This document shows positions 16,418 through 25,925 of a DNA stretch of 64,000 nucleotides, in pieces; the stretch's first letter is position 1, and the number at the start of each line of letters is the position of its first letter. The DNA lies in assembly GCA_965218555.1 (NCBI GenBank), contig OZ244625.1, positions 3,472,001 through 3,536,000 on the forward strand. The letters run 5' to 3'. This DNA is from JAPPLB01 sp965218555 (lineage in GTDB: Bacteria; Acidobacteriota; Terriglobia; Bryobacterales; UBA6623). The translations under genes were made by a program, and so were the position numbers. The notes beneath the pieces are model-generated. The model was given only the letters and a program-made list of their open reading frames with translations, made no database searches and had not been told where the DNA came from.

Positions 16418-17560
16418 ATGCGCCTTGATCGACGCGAGTTCCTTGCAGCCGGTGCAGCCGCCGCCACTGCTGCTTGCAGCCGGAAAGCCGCCGACAGCCA
16501 GGTGGCCGCTACTGGTGCCCCGGCCGGCACAAAACTCGGTATCCCGGGTCCGTATCCGGGACGCGTAGTGGCCGTCAGCCATCCCGGCAGCATTATCTCG
16601 GACCAGTATCAGGCCGAGCCGGTCCGCCGGATGATGGAGCGCGGCATGCTCGAGCTGACACATGCCGAGAGCTGGGCGGATGCCTGGCGAGTATTCTTTG
16701 AGCCGGGCGATGTCGTCGGGGTCAAGCTCAATCCGGTCGGCCAGCCTGCAGTGATTTCGGCGCCCGAGGTGCTGCATCCGATCATTGACGGCCTGGAGCA
16801 GGCCGGCGTCAAGCGCAAAGACATCATCGCCTACGACCGCTATCACGACCAATTCCTCAACGCTGGGTTCGACAAGTGGCTTCCGGAAGGAGTCCGCTGG
16901 ATGTCGGCGTCGGAGAAGTTCCGCAACTTTCAGATGGATATGGAGGGATACGACCGCGACACCTATATGGAGATGCCGCTGGTTCACCCGGACTACAAAG
17001 AGGAATTCAGCCTGAACGATCCGCACATCCGGCGTTCGTACGTCTCAAACTTTTTCAGTAAAGAGATCAACAAGATGGTCAACCTGTGCCTGCTGAAGCA
17101 CCACCAGTCGGCCGGTGTGACCCTGGCGCTGAAGAATCTCTCCCACGGGCTCGTCAACAACGTCAATCGCAGCCACGTCACAACCACCGCAAATGCCTGC
17201 GGTCTGTTCATTCCGGCCGTAGTCGATCTGCCGATCGTTCGAGAAAAGGCCGTCTTGAACATCCTCGACGGTGTCAAGGCCGCCTACCATGGCGGTCCCG
17301 GCACGACGGTCAGCAAGTACGCCTGGGATCACAAGACGATGTACTTCGCCACCGACCCGGTGGCGCTTGACAAGACCGGTTGGAAGGCCATCGACAAAAA
17401 GCGCGAGGAGGTCGGCGTAGCACCGATCGCCCTGCTCAAACCGGACGAAGACAGCCGTTGGCTGAATTGCCACGTAGAGCACATCGAAATCGCCGGCAAC
17501 TTCGGTCTCGGCGTGTTCGACGACGAGCAGATCCGCGTCAAGCGCATCGATCTGGTTTAG
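16418..17560 (+). CDS. DUF362 protein with Tat signal
   Basis: A 380-residue protein. It begins MRLDRREFLAAGAAAATAAC, a twin-arginine (Tat) signal, so it is exported folded, perhaps with a cofactor; the cysteine after the alanine stretch could be a lipid-attachment site. The body fits DUF362: VVGVKLNPVGQP, VNLCLLKHHQSAGVTLALKN, ANACGLFIPAVVDLPIV and the end FATDPVALDKTGWKAID. No ferredoxin cysteine clusters are seen. The start is decided by AAGGAGG at 16406-16412, six bases before the ATG. The biochemical role of the family is poorly defined. It is likely monocistronic. Confidence 0.85.
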   Translation: MRLDRREFLAAGAAAATAACSRKAADSQVAATGAPAGTKLGIPGPYPGRVVAVSHPGSIISDQYQAEPVRRMMERGMLELTHAESWADAWRVFFEPGDVVGVKLNPVGQPAVISAPEVLHPIIDGLEQAGVKRKDIIAYDRYHDQFLNAGFDKWLPEGVRWMSASEKFRNFQMDMEGYDRDTYMEMPLVHPDYKEEFSLNDPHIRRSYVSNFFSKEINKMVNLCLLKHHQSAGVTLALKNLSHGLVNNVNRSHVTTTANACGLFIPAVVDLPIVREKAVLNILDGVKAAYHGGPGTTVSKYAWDHKTMYFATDPVALDKTGWKAIDKKREEVGVAPIALLKPDEDSRWLNCHVEHIEIAGNFGLGVFDDEQIRVKRIDLV

Positions 17561-17670
17561 CTGGGTTCTCGCACGTTCGTTTCGCGAACTCGATTCTTCT
17601 GGCCAGCAAGCCGGTCTTCGCGAAACTTAAGGTAACCCTCGGGGGCGACTGCTAGTCTGACTGATATAGG

Positions 17671-20199
17671 GTGAGGTTCGTGGGCGTTACCTTCGTAACA
17701 AGCCTGATAGCTGTCTTGCTGCTATTCCCCGGGGCGTCGTCTGCCAAGGAGGACGGTTTCGCGATCGTCGGCCAGGCGGTGGTCGTGGGGCCGAACACGG
17801 AACGGTTCGGCGCCGCCGGCGCACAGATACGCCTGCAGTCCGTTTCCGAGGTAGAGCCGGATTCCGAATCGCAACAGGGAGAGGCTCCCCCCGCTGAGCC
17901 GACTGCCGAAACGGACGAACTCGGAATCTTCCGCTTCGCCGGCGTCCCCGCCGGCTGCTACGTGATTGTCGCCGTCGCACCGGGCATGATCGGCCAGAGC
18001 GACATTTTTTGCTTGCCTGCCGAGGAGCAACCTTTCCGGCTCACCATCGAAATGCAGGTCGAGGCGGTCGTGGAGTCCGTCGAAGTGACCGCCTCCGCCA
18101 TTACGATCGACCCCAGTGAAACGTCCTCTTCCGGATCTGTCGGTATTTCGACGATGGATAACGCGCCCAAGGCAAACAAGCGGTACGAGGACGTTATGCC
18201 GCTCATTCCCGGAGTGTTGCGCGGCAAAGAAGGCGAGATCAACCTGAATGGTGTTCGCGCAAGCCAGAGTGGTTCGCAACTGAACAGCGTCGACATGACG
18301 GACCCGGTCGCACGGACTTCGCAGTTCAGCCTGCCACTCAGCGTGATCTCGAACGTGCAAGTCCTTTCGACGCCTTACGACGCGCAATTCGGCGGCTTCG
18401 CGGGAGCCGTATCCACGGTCGAGACCAAGCCGGCGGACTTGTCGAAGCTCAAGGTCGACCTCCAGAATTTCGGTCCCCGCATCCGGCGCAGAGACGGCGC
18501 GATCATGGGAATCGAGTCGTTCACGCCGCGACTCACCGTCAACGTTCCGATCAAGGATGGTCGGCTGGCTCTTCTCCATTCCACGGAATATCAGTTTGTG
18601 CGCGCGGATCAGGAAGACGCGAATCTCCCACTACTGGAGCGGGATGTCGAGCGCGAGACGCTGACCGTCTTCAACCAGTTCGACGCCCGCATCTCCAACC
18701 GTAATCGGATGTCACTGAGCGTTCTCGTATACCCCGAGAAGCTCAGCTACTTCGGCCTGAACTCCTTTTCCACGCAGCTTTCGACTCCTGACTTGCGGCG
18801 GCGCGGCTCCATGGTGACTTTGGGGGATACTCACGAATTCCAGTCCGGCGCGCTGCTGATCTCGAATCTCTCATATCAGGATCTCGACAACGATGTGAAA
18901 CCGCGTACGTACGATCCCTCCTTCATCGGTCTCGAGCGCGCCAGCGGAGCATTCTTCAACCGGCAAGCCCGGCGCACGATACGCCGCAACCTGTCCGAGC
19001 AATACCATCTCGCCCCACTAGGCAATCACCAGATTGTGACTGGTCTCCAGTGGAGCCTCGAGTCCTATAGCGGTGACCAGATCTTCAATCCCATTACCTG
19101 GCTGGGCATAAACGACCGGGTCGTCTCCGAACTGGACTTCACGAACCCGACGACCGTTCGTGCGAACAAGAACGACCTTGCCACGTTCGTGCAGGACAAG
19201 TGGTCCGTGTCGGAAGCGCTGACACTCGACTTGGGCGCGAGGCTCGAACGTGACTCGATCGCCAGGGAGTGGAATCCCTCCTACCGCGCCGGCTTCGCCT
19301 ACGCCTTCGGCGGCGGCTCGCGCACCGTGCTCCGCGGCGGCAGCGGGCTGTTCATCGACCGCGTAAGTCTGCTCGTGCCGACGTTCACGCAACTGCCGGT
19401 GCGCATCGAGGCGCGCTTCGATCCCGGTGGCCATATCACCTCGGTGAGGCGTTTCGATCCCCGCATTGACGGAAAGATTCGTAATGCCCGAAGCTTCGGT
19501 TGGAACCTGCAACTCGATCACGAGTTGATCAACGATCTGTTCCTGCGTGTCGGCTACCAGCAAAGGCGAACAACGCGCAATTTCCTAATCGAGCCGATCA
19601 TCCCGGTCGGACCGAGCGAGGGGGCAAGCGCTCTGATTCTCAGCAACAACGGGCGAGACCATTATCGGGAATACCAGGCCACGGCGCGATACCGCCTCAA
19701 GGGAGAGGGGCACATCACGGCGTCATACGTTCGGTCCTCGTCCGTCGGCGACCTGAACGACCTGGGCTCGATCTACGGTCCGACGCCTCTTGCGTTGATT
19801 CGACCGAACGAGCGGGCCCCATTGAGATTCGACGTTCCCCACCGCTTTCTCGCTTGGACGGAATTCCCGTTGCCGTTCGGCTTGAGGGGCATCCCCGTAT
19901 GGGAAGTGAGAAGCGGGTTTCCGTACTCGGATGTGGACGAGCATCGTGACTTTGTGGGCGCCCGCAACCGCGCAGGGCGCTTCCCGGTTTTCAATGCACT
20001 CGATTTCCAGGCGTCGAAGCAGTTCACGATCAAGCTGATGGGCAAAGAGCGGCGTGTCCGAGCCGGTATACGGCTTTTCAACATCTTGAACAATTTCAAT
20101 CCGCAGGATGTGCAGGGAAACCTGGCGAGTCCTTTCTATGGAACCTTCTATCGTGGTGTGAAGCGCAAGATCCGCGCGTTGTTCGAAGTGGGCAACTAG
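17671..20199 (+). CDS. TonB-dependent receptor with carboxypeptidase-regulatory-like domain
   Basis: An 842-residue outer-membrane protein starting at GTG 17671. A signal peptide (GVTFVTSLIAVLLLFPGASS) is followed by a carboxypeptidase-regulatory-like beta-sandwich (ETDELGIFRFAGVPAGCYVI), a plug domain (YEDVMPLIPGVLRG, EINLNGVRASQSGSQLNSVD, VISNVQVLSTPYDAQFGGFA) and a beta-barrel. It is shorter than most acidobacterial OmpA-type receptors of about 1100 residues, and its last residues (KIRALFEVGN) lack a terminal aromatic. The ligand is unknown. The GTG has no strong ribosome site. A hairpin terminator lies about 180 bases downstream. Confidence 0.87.
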   Translation: MRFVGVTFVTSLIAVLLLFPGASSAKEDGFAIVGQAVVVGPNTERFGAAGAQIRLQSVSEVEPDSESQQGEAPPAEPTAETDELGIFRFAGVPAGCYVIVAVAPGMIGQSDIFCLPAEEQPFRLTIEMQVEAVVESVEVTASAITIDPSETSSSGSVGISTMDNAPKANKRYEDVMPLIPGVLRGKEGEINLNGVRASQSGSQLNSVDMTDPVARTSQFSLPLSVISNVQVLSTPYDAQFGGFAGAVSTVETKPADLSKLKVDLQNFGPRIRRRDGAIMGIESFTPRLTVNVPIKDGRLALLHSTEYQFVRADQEDANLPLLERDVERETLTVFNQFDARISNRNRMSLSVLVYPEKLSYFGLNSFSTQLSTPDLRRRGSMVTLGDTHEFQSGALLISNLSYQDLDNDVKPRTYDPSFIGLERASGAFFNRQARRTIRRNLSEQYHLAPLGNHQIVTGLQWSLESYSGDQIFNPITWLGINDRVVSELDFTNPTTVRANKNDLATFVQDKWSVSEALTLDLGARLERDSIAREWNPSYRAGFAYAFGGGSRTVLRGGSGLFIDRVSLLVPTFTQLPVRIEARFDPGGHITSVRRFDPRIDGKIRNARSFGWNLQLDHELINDLFLRVGYQQRRTTRNFLIEPIIPVGPSEGASALILSNNGRDHYREYQATARYRLKGEGHITASYVRSSSVGDLNDLGSIYGPTPLALIRPNERAPLRFDVPHRFLAWTEFPLPFGLRGIPVWEVRSGFPYSDVDEHRDFVGARNRAGRFPVFNALDFQASKQFTIKLMGKERRVRAGIRLFNILNNFNPQDVQGNLASPFYGTFYRGVKRKIRALFEVGN

Positions 20200-20378
20200 C
20201 CGCCTTTTCTCACCAGCGGCTTTGCGATGGGTTGAGAGGGGCCGAAATATAGTCTAAAGATCGGAATCCTCCGCGGCGAGGGAGGCGAGGGCCGATACGG
20301 GGCGCTTTAGGTCGCCCATTGCGGCTCGCGAAAGTCCGTTTTTCGGGTTGTTGCCGATTCTAGAAACACTTCGCCCCT

Positions 20379-20402
20379 GCGCCCCCTGGGGGCGCCGTTT
20401 TT
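20379..20402 (+). terminator. Intrinsic terminator
   Basis: The exact hairpin GCGCCCC-CTG-GGGGCGC (20379-20395) is followed by CGTTTTT (20396-20402). It reads for the plus strand, 180 bases after the TonB-dependent receptor gene. Confidence 0.75.
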
Positions 20403-20415
20403 GGTTCGCTCCGTG

Positions 20416-21565
20416 TTAGCAAACAGTTGCTCCTCCCGGCGGACGCAACGCCCGATACACCGCCGCGAATGCCTCCTCATCGGGGTAGCCGCCGGCCAAC
20501 GACAGGTACACCCGCCGCACGCTCACCTTCACCTGTGCCCCGATCTTCAACAACCCCCGCCGGATCGTCTCCGTCTGGGCCCGCGCCCACCGTGTGCCCT
20601 TGAGCCCCAGCCGCCGCAGCGCCACCAGCAACACGTACGCCAGCGACGACAGATACAGCCGCAGTTGATTGGCCCGCAGCGTCTCGCTGCTCATGCGATC
20701 AGCAAACAGACTCAACTGCTCCTTGATGCGATTCTCGGCCTCCCCGCGCCGGCAGTAGAGTTGTTCGTACAACCGTTGCGGCGGCCATCTCTGGGCCTCC
20801 AGCGACGTCACCACATAGCGCGGATTCTGCTTGCCCGAGAGCTGTTCGGCTTTCCCCACCACCCGCCGCGCCCGGCTCCAACTCCGCCACGCTGCCCGCC
20901 GCCGCGTCTTGATTCGACACCCGCTGCCGCGCGCACAAGACGTGCTCGCCGCTGAAGATGTACAGCGGCAAGTAACAGTAGTGACCGTAGTACCCGTGAA
21001 AGAAACGCCCCTCCTGCTGCCCCTGCAAGGGCGTGTCGGTGGCGTCGATATCGAGAATGATCTCGGCCGGCTCCTGCGGGTGTGCTTCTATGAACACGTT
21101 CACCCGTAGGCGGTCGATCGCTTCGCTGTCGCAACAGATCTTCTGGTAGCGGTCCAAACCGTCGGTCCTGCGTTCCAGCCGGTTCAGCGTGCTCTTGCCC
21201 GCCAGCGGCTTGCCGCGATCACGCTCTCGGCTGCGCTGCTGCCCTTCCAAGTCGCTCTTGCCCACTAGCAGCGCCAGCAGCGGTTCGCTGCGCAACTCGT
21301 CGTGATCGTTGAGGTCTTCGTATCCCAGCGCCAGCGCATACACCCGCTGCGAGACCAGCTCCGCAACCCGGTGTTCGATGCGCCGCGGATCGCGGCGGTC
21401 CTCGAAACAGGCCGCCAGGCGCGGCAGCAGCTTGATGCGCCGGTCGACCTCGCGCAACAGCAGCGCGCCGCCGTCGGAGCTGATCACCCCGCCATCAAAC
21501 CGGGCGCTTACTTGGCGGCGAAAGTGCTTGCCAAACGAGAAGCTCGATTGGCTACACTCTGTTAT
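20416..21565 (-). pseudogene. IS1380-family transposase with internal deletion
   Basis: The N-terminal part (ITECSQSSF, RFDGGVISSDGGALLLREVD, YALALGYEDLNDHDELR, IILDIDATDTPLQGQQEG) and C-terminal part (RSWSRARRVVGKAEQL, RYVVTSL, QLYCRRGEAENRIKEQLSLF) match IS1380 transposases. They are in different frames, joined near 20885. About 70-90 residues, including the region with the second catalytic Asp (family RGDSGF), are missing, so a deletion removed the core and shifted the frame. The codon expected to start the protein reads ATA at 21565. The right inverted end may be the CCTGGTGAAATATCCGGGC stretch near 21650-21668; no match to it was found on the left. The element is dead and probably truncated. 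Confidence 0.85.
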
Positions 21566-21781
21566 CGGAGGGCGGCTTGTCTTCTGTGGCGCTAACGTTT
21601 TGGACGTAAATGTTCTATGCCACAACAGGCAGCCCTTTTCCTACCCCCTGGTGAAATATCCGGGCTAGCCATAAGCGCATCAGAGCGCACAGATCGCGGC
21701 GACTACCCGCTCGTGCTATCTGGCGGCGGCGACCAGGAATGTCCTGAATTTTGTGGATATAGGGATCGACATCCTCGATTC

Positions 21782-21880
21782 ATGAGCCGGCGCACTACCC
21801 GAACGACGGAGGCATTTTCCCGTGTCAAGATCGACGTCTTGCTCAAAGACGGGGGATGGAGACCCTCACCGATAGGGTGA
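21782..21880 (+). pseudogene. 5' stub resembling a type I restriction HsdR/helicase gene
   Basis: A 32-codon open stretch starting MSRRTTRTTEAFSRVKIDVL and continuing LKDGGWRPSPIG before a stop. The TEAFSRVKID-LLKDAGW pattern resembles the N-terminus of type I restriction R subunits and related DEAD-box helicases. Nothing after it resembles the rest of such a protein. It lies between the dead IS1380 and copA, so it is taken as a leftover from a lost restriction system. The match is from memory of the family and short, hence moderate confidence. Confidence 0.4.
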
Positions 21881-21908
21881 TCGGACTTCTCAGGGCACTC
21901 TTGGCCTT

Positions 21909-24170
21909 CTAAGCGCCCGGCTGAAATCTCTTGAGGCGGAGGCTGTTTGTGATCACGGAAACACTCGAAAGAGCCATCGCGGCGGAAGCGATGATGGGGG
22001 ACAGCAACCAGCCCGTCCAGGGATAAAAAAGGCCCGCCGCCACCGGGATGCCGACCACGTTGTAGACGAACGCCCAGAACAGGTTTTGCCGAATGGTCTT
22101 CATCGTCTTCCGAGACAGCTTGATGGCCGCCGCAACCGCGTGCAGATCATCCTGGACCAGAACGGCGTCAGCGCTCTCGATCGCCACATCGGCGCCCGCC
22201 CCAATGGCGATGCCGACATCAGCCTGCACGAGAGCGGGCGCGTCGTTGATGCCGTCTCCGACCATCGCGACGGCGCCGTGTTCAGACTGGAGTCGTTCCA
22301 CTTCCTGCGACTTTCGGTCGGGCAGAACCGCGGCCCGCACGGCATCGACGCCGATCTCAGCGGCTATCGCATGCGCCGTCTGGCTGTTGTCGCCTGTAAT
22401 CAGCGCGATCTTCAGGTCCTCCTCTTTCAGCCTGCGAACTGCGGCGACGGCTTCGGGTTTGATCTCGTCCGCGAGTGCAATGGCGCCCGCGAGCCGGCCG
22501 TCAGCCGAAGCGAAGATCACCGTTTTGCCGTCGCGTTCCAACCGTTCTCTGATCGCCATCGCCGCCCGGACATCGACGCCGTGGTGTTCGAGCAACGATT
22601 GCCGACCCACCAGCCAGGGACGCGAGTCCAGACGCGCCCGTACACCGACACCCGGCCAAGCTCGAAACTCTTCGGCGTGGCTCCAGGGGAGTCTCCGGCT
22701 TTCAGCCTGGGCCACGATCGCTTTGGCCAGAGGATGCTCCGATCCTCGTTCAACGGACGCCACCGCGGATAGTAGCTCATTTTCACCGAGCGGGCCTAAG
22801 GACGTCACATCGGTCACCTTCGGCTTGCCGGTTGTCAGCGTGCCGGTTTTGTCGAATACGACGGCTCTGACCTTGTGCAGTGTTTCCAGGGTTTCAGCAT
22901 TCTTGATGAGAATGCCGTTCTCCGCACCGCGGCCCATGCCCACCATCACGGCTGTTGGGGTTGCCAGACCCATGGCGCAGGGGCAGGCGATGATGAGAAC
23001 CGCGACGGCGTTCAGCACGGCCAGCCGCAAGGCGTCCTCTGGAGGCGCGAGCAGATACCACGCCGCGAAGGTAATCATCGCGATTCCGATCACGGCCGGT
23101 GTGAAATAGCCGCTGATAACATCGGCCAGCCTTGCGATGGGCGCCTTCGAGCCTTGGGCTTTCTTGACCAACTCGACAACGCGCGCCAGCATCGTTGCGC
23201 TGCCTACTTTATGCGCTCGAAAGCGAATACTTCCCGTTGTGTTGACGGTTCCGCTGAGAACGAAGTCCCCGGCCGCTTTGTCAACGGGTATGCTCTCGCC
23301 GGTCAAAGCGGCTTCGTCGATCGCGGACTCTCCGCTCACCACTTCGCCGTCGACGGGAATGCGCTCGCCCGGGCGGATCACGATCACATCCCCTACCCGT
23401 ACGTCTTCAACTGCGATGTCGACTTCGACGCCCGCACGCACAACGCGAGCTATCGAGGCTTGCAGTTCCAGCAGTCCGCGAATGGCTGACGAGGTTCGAC
23501 GGCGTGCCTTCGCCTCCAAGAACCGGCCGAGCAGGATCAGGGTGATGATGGCCGCCGCCGTTTCGAAGTAGACGGGAACGTCTTCGGGGGTCGCTGCCCG
23601 TGGGTCGATCCAAGCGGGGGCGATGGTCGCAACCAGCGAATAGAGGAAGGCCGCCCCTGTACCGACTGCGATCAGGCTGTTCATGTCAGCCGACCGCCGC
23701 CGCAGACCGTTCCATGCCGAAACAAAGAACTGTCGTCCCGAATAGAGCACCACGGGGAGCGTGAGAGTCAGCTGCATCCAATGGCCGCCAGGGAACAACA
23801 GTGCGCCGTGGGACATCGCGATGACGAGCAAGGGCAGTGTAAACACCGCCGCCAGAATGAACTTGCGTTTCCAGACGGCGGCTTCGCGTTGCTGCTCTTC
23901 ACCACGCGCCTCTGTGATCGCGGGCTGCGTTTCGCGGGCTCCGTATCCGGCGTGCTCAACCGCCTCGCGGATGACGGTTACATCAGCTTGAGGGGCCACG
24001 TACTCCACCGAGGCCGTGCCCGTGGCCAGATTCACTTCGGCTCGCGTGACACCGGGGACCGCCGCGACAGCCCGCTCAATCGCGCGGACGCAGCCTGCGC
24101 AGGTCATGCCGCTGATCTGCAATTCGACGGTCTCCGCTGCGCCGGACGGAGATACGCTACCGGTTGTCAT
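21909..24170 (-). CDS. copA: Copper-exporting P1B-type ATPase
   Basis: A 753-residue inner-membrane pump. It has one N-terminal metal-binding HMA domain (GMTCAGCVRAIERAV), eight expected membrane helices, the transmembrane metal motif IACPCAMGLATPTAVMVG, the phosphorylation site DKTGTLTTGKPK, the nucleotide-domain SEHPLAKAIV and the hinge GDGINDAPALVQADVG. CPC with a single HMA domain points to Cu(I) export to the periplasm. The start overlaps the MerR gene stop by 4 bases (ATGA), giving a two-gene copper-response operon in the order regulator-pump. Confidence 0.95.
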   Translation of the reverse strand: MTTGSVSPSGAAETVELQISGMTCAGCVRAIERAVAAVPGVTRAEVNLATGTASVEYVAPQADVTVIREAVEHAGYGARETQPAITEARGEEQQREAAVWKRKFILAAVFTLPLLVIAMSHGALLFPGGHWMQLTLTLPVVLYSGRQFFVSAWNGLRRRSADMNSLIAVGTGAAFLYSLVATIAPAWIDPRAATPEDVPVYFETAAAIITLILLGRFLEAKARRRTSSAIRGLLELQASIARVVRAGVEVDIAVEDVRVGDVIVIRPGERIPVDGEVVSGESAIDEAALTGESIPVDKAAGDFVLSGTVNTTGSIRFRAHKVGSATMLARVVELVKKAQGSKAPIARLADVISGYFTPAVIGIAMITFAAWYLLAPPEDALRLAVLNAVAVLIIACPCAMGLATPTAVMVGMGRGAENGILIKNAETLETLHKVRAVVFDKTGTLTTGKPKVTDVTSLGPLGENELLSAVASVERGSEHPLAKAIVAQAESRRLPWSHAEEFRAWPGVGVRARLDSRPWLVGRQSLLEHHGVDVRAAMAIRERLERDGKTVIFASADGRLAGAIALADEIKPEAVAAVRRLKEEDLKIALITGDNSQTAHAIAAEIGVDAVRAAVLPDRKSQEVERLQSEHGAVAMVGDGINDAPALVQADVGIAIGAGADVAIESADAVLVQDDLHAVAAAIKLSRKTMKTIRQNLFWAFVYNVVGIPVAAGLFYPWTGWLLSPIIASAAMALSSVSVITNSLRLKRFQPGA

Positions 24171-24661
24171 GGCTTCCTCCCCGCCAAGGGTCGCTTCCGA
24201 CCCGGTCTCTTCGACGCGGGCCGAACCGAAGCGGAATCCAATCCCTCAATGAGCCCGCAGATCATGCCTTCTTTGTCGCCTTCCCGATCCCAAGCGTCGA
24301 GAGTCCGTTTCAGATCACGACGGTAGCGCCGCAGTTCCGCCAGCTTCTCGTCAAGCTCGTTGAGCCGCTGCCGCGTCATCTGCCGGACTTCAACGCACGG
24401 TCGCCGGCCTTCCCGTGCTTCGGCGATGATCCACGCAATCTGGTCCAGAGTGAAACCAACCGCCTGTGATTTCTTCACAAAAGCCAATCGCTCAAAGACG
24501 GAATCGCAATAGAGGCGGTAACCGGATGCTGTCCGCCCGGCCGGTTGAATCAGTCCTCGGCTTTCGTAGAAACGCAAGGTTTCGACAGCGACGTCGCTGA
24601 GCTTGGCGACCTCTCCTATCTTGCGGAGGGAGCCGCCGGAATCAAGTTCGGCAGGGGCCAT
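24167..24661 (-). CDS. MerR-family metal-responsive regulator of copA
   Basis: A 164-residue regulator. The winged helix-turn-helix (LRKIGEVAKLSDVAVETLRF, YESRGLIQPAGRTASGYRLY) is followed by the dimerization helix with Cys in GRRPCVEV and a C-terminal loop with one Cys in MICGLIEG. Two cysteines at these places is the CueR-like arrangement; ZntR would have more. It is expected to sense Cu(I) and twist its own promoter to activate copA. The lysine/arginine-rich tail (KRPGRKRPLAGRKP) is unusual for CueR. The ATG at 24661 lies about where transcription should begin, so its mRNA may be leaderless. Confidence 0.88.
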   Translation of the reverse strand: MAPAELDSGGSLRKIGEVAKLSDVAVETLRFYESRGLIQPAGRTASGYRLYCDSVFERLAFVKKSQAVGFTLDQIAWIIAEAREGRRPCVEVRQMTRQRLNELDEKLAELRRYRRDLKRTLDAWDREGDKEGMICGLIEGLDSASVRPASKRPGRKRPLAGRKP

Positions 24662-24667
24662 GCCTTC

Positions 24668-24699
24668 AGTATATAGTCTATAGTCGGCTATAGAGTCGA
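24668..24699 (-). promoter_or_regulatory. MerR-type promoter/operator with 20-bp spacer
   Basis: Read on the minus strand: TCGACT (24699-24694) as -35 and TATACT (24673-24668) as -10, separated by 20 bases. That overlong spacer is the hallmark of promoters activated by MerR-family proteins. The spacer holds the dyad CTATAG-CCGA-CTATAG. The start codon of the MerR gene is 7 bases after the -10. Confidence 0.8.
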
Positions 24700-24755
24700 G
24701 GGGCTCGTGGTGCGTGGGACATCCCGGCCGGGAAACGTTCTTCCAAGCTCCGCCG

Positions 24756-25445
24756 CTACCGTTGCGGGAAAATCCGCTTGGTCTTCTTGGGGATGTCGAG
24801 CTTGAAAACCTTGTCGGAGATCTTCGGGTTCAACTTGACGTTGTTGTAAGTGAAGACGCGGTAGTCTTCGCCGCCCGGCTGGTGCAGTTTTTGTCGGACG
24901 GCCTGCCAGGTCTCTGTCGAGACCCACATTTCCAGTTTGGGAACCTGCTTGCGCATGCCTTCGGACTTCGGGATCAGTTCGAGCCTGACGGTAGCCTGTC
25001 CGTCGGAATTCTCTTCCCCGAGAAATTGAAGCTCGTAGTTCTCGCGAAGATAGTCGGCTGTAGTGCCGAACCCCAGCAGGAAGGCCTGCTGGAATGTGTC
25101 CCGATGCTTGGCGATGCTGTATTCTTCAACGGTCGCGATGCGGGGCCGGTAGATCTCCGCTTTGTCGCCGCTGACAGCCAAGTGATAGTTGTAGGGCTCG
25201 CGGAAGTTGATGAGCAGCCGGACCTTACCGCTCTTATCCTTGCGGACGTAGATCTCGCCTGACTCAGTCGTCTTCTCTTCGAGAAGCGCCATATACTTCA
25301 TTCGCGTGATACCGGCTTCCATGCCTGCGAAACCGGAGGCCGCACGATCCATGTTGGCTAAAACCTGCTCCAGGTCAAGGCCCGCGGCCGTTACCGGGGT
25401 CAAGACCGCCAAGACAAGGCAAAGAAGTCGTTCCTGCAAGTGCAT
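24756..25445 (-). CDS. LolA-like outer-membrane lipoprotein carrier family protein
   Basis: A 229-residue exported protein with signal peptide MHLQERLLCLVLAVLTPVTA. The mature part starts DLEQVLANMDRAASGFAGME and shows alternating beta strands of a LolA/DUF4292-type half-barrel (SGEIYVRKDKSGKVRLLINF, KAEIYRPRIATVEEY, VPKLEMWVSTETWQAVRQKL). LolA-fold proteins carry lipoproteins or other lipids across the periplasm. A longer frame to 25814 overlaps the next gene and is not used; ATG 25445 starts the signal. The small membrane protein 60 bases upstream is probably co-transcribed. Confidence 0.8.
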   Translation of the reverse strand: MHLQERLLCLVLAVLTPVTAAGLDLEQVLANMDRAASGFAGMEAGITRMKYMALLEEKTTESGEIYVRKDKSGKVRLLINFREPYNYHLAVSGDKAEIYRPRIATVEEYSIAKHRDTFQQAFLLGFGTTADYLRENYELQFLGEENSDGQATVRLELIPKSEGMRKQVPKLEMWVSTETWQAVRQKLHQPGGEDYRVFTYNNVKLNPKISDKVFKLDIPKKTKRIFPQR

Positions 25446-25507
25446 ACCAAGGCCTGTACAGATGTACGTTAAGCTGACGAAACCGGTTACGGAAAAACCG
25501 GAAGCTG

Positions 25508-25876
25508 TTACGGACGGACGTAGACCAGATAGGCGGTTATTTCGCCGTCGGCGCCGCTGGAGGGTCGCGTTTCGACGACCTCCAGATTCCTGCCTGTCCG
25601 GCGACGCAGAAGATCCTGAATCGCGGCTGTGACGTCTTCGCCTGTTTTGTCCCCCACCGCCGAGGATTCCACCAGGAACATCCGGGTGCGCTGTTCGTCG
25701 CTGAGCGTCTGCACTTCGCGGACGCGGGGCAAGCGGGGCTGATCGTTGAACAGGCTGCGCGGCGTCAAGAAAATGAATGCCAGAATCGCGGCAACGATCA
25801 GATCGTACTGCCAAGAACCGCGGCGGTAACTCCAGAACAAGACAGGCCGCATCCCACCCCAGAGCTTGCGAAGCAT
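25508..25876 (-). CDS. Small membrane-anchored protein, unknown function
   Basis: A 122-residue protein with one hydrophobic segment (YDLIVAAILAFIFLTP, about residues 24-39) after a basic N-terminus, and a soluble domain with DEQRTRMFLVESSAVGDKTG and LLRRRTGRNLEVVETRPS. No family is recognised. It lies directly upstream of the LolA-like gene on the same strand and divergent from the DUF1385 gene. The topology suggests a periplasmic domain. A role linked to lipid or lipoprotein transport would be by association only. Confidence 0.65.
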   Translation of the reverse strand: MLRKLWGGMRPVLFWSYRRGSWQYDLIVAAILAFIFLTPRSLFNDQPRLPRVREVQTLSDEQRTRMFLVESSAVGDKTGEDVTAAIQDLLRRRTGRNLEVVETRPSSGADGEITAYLVYVRP

Positions 25877-25925
25877 GCCGTTAGTTTATCGTAGAATGAG
25901 ATGCGCCCGTTGCCATCAGTGACTG

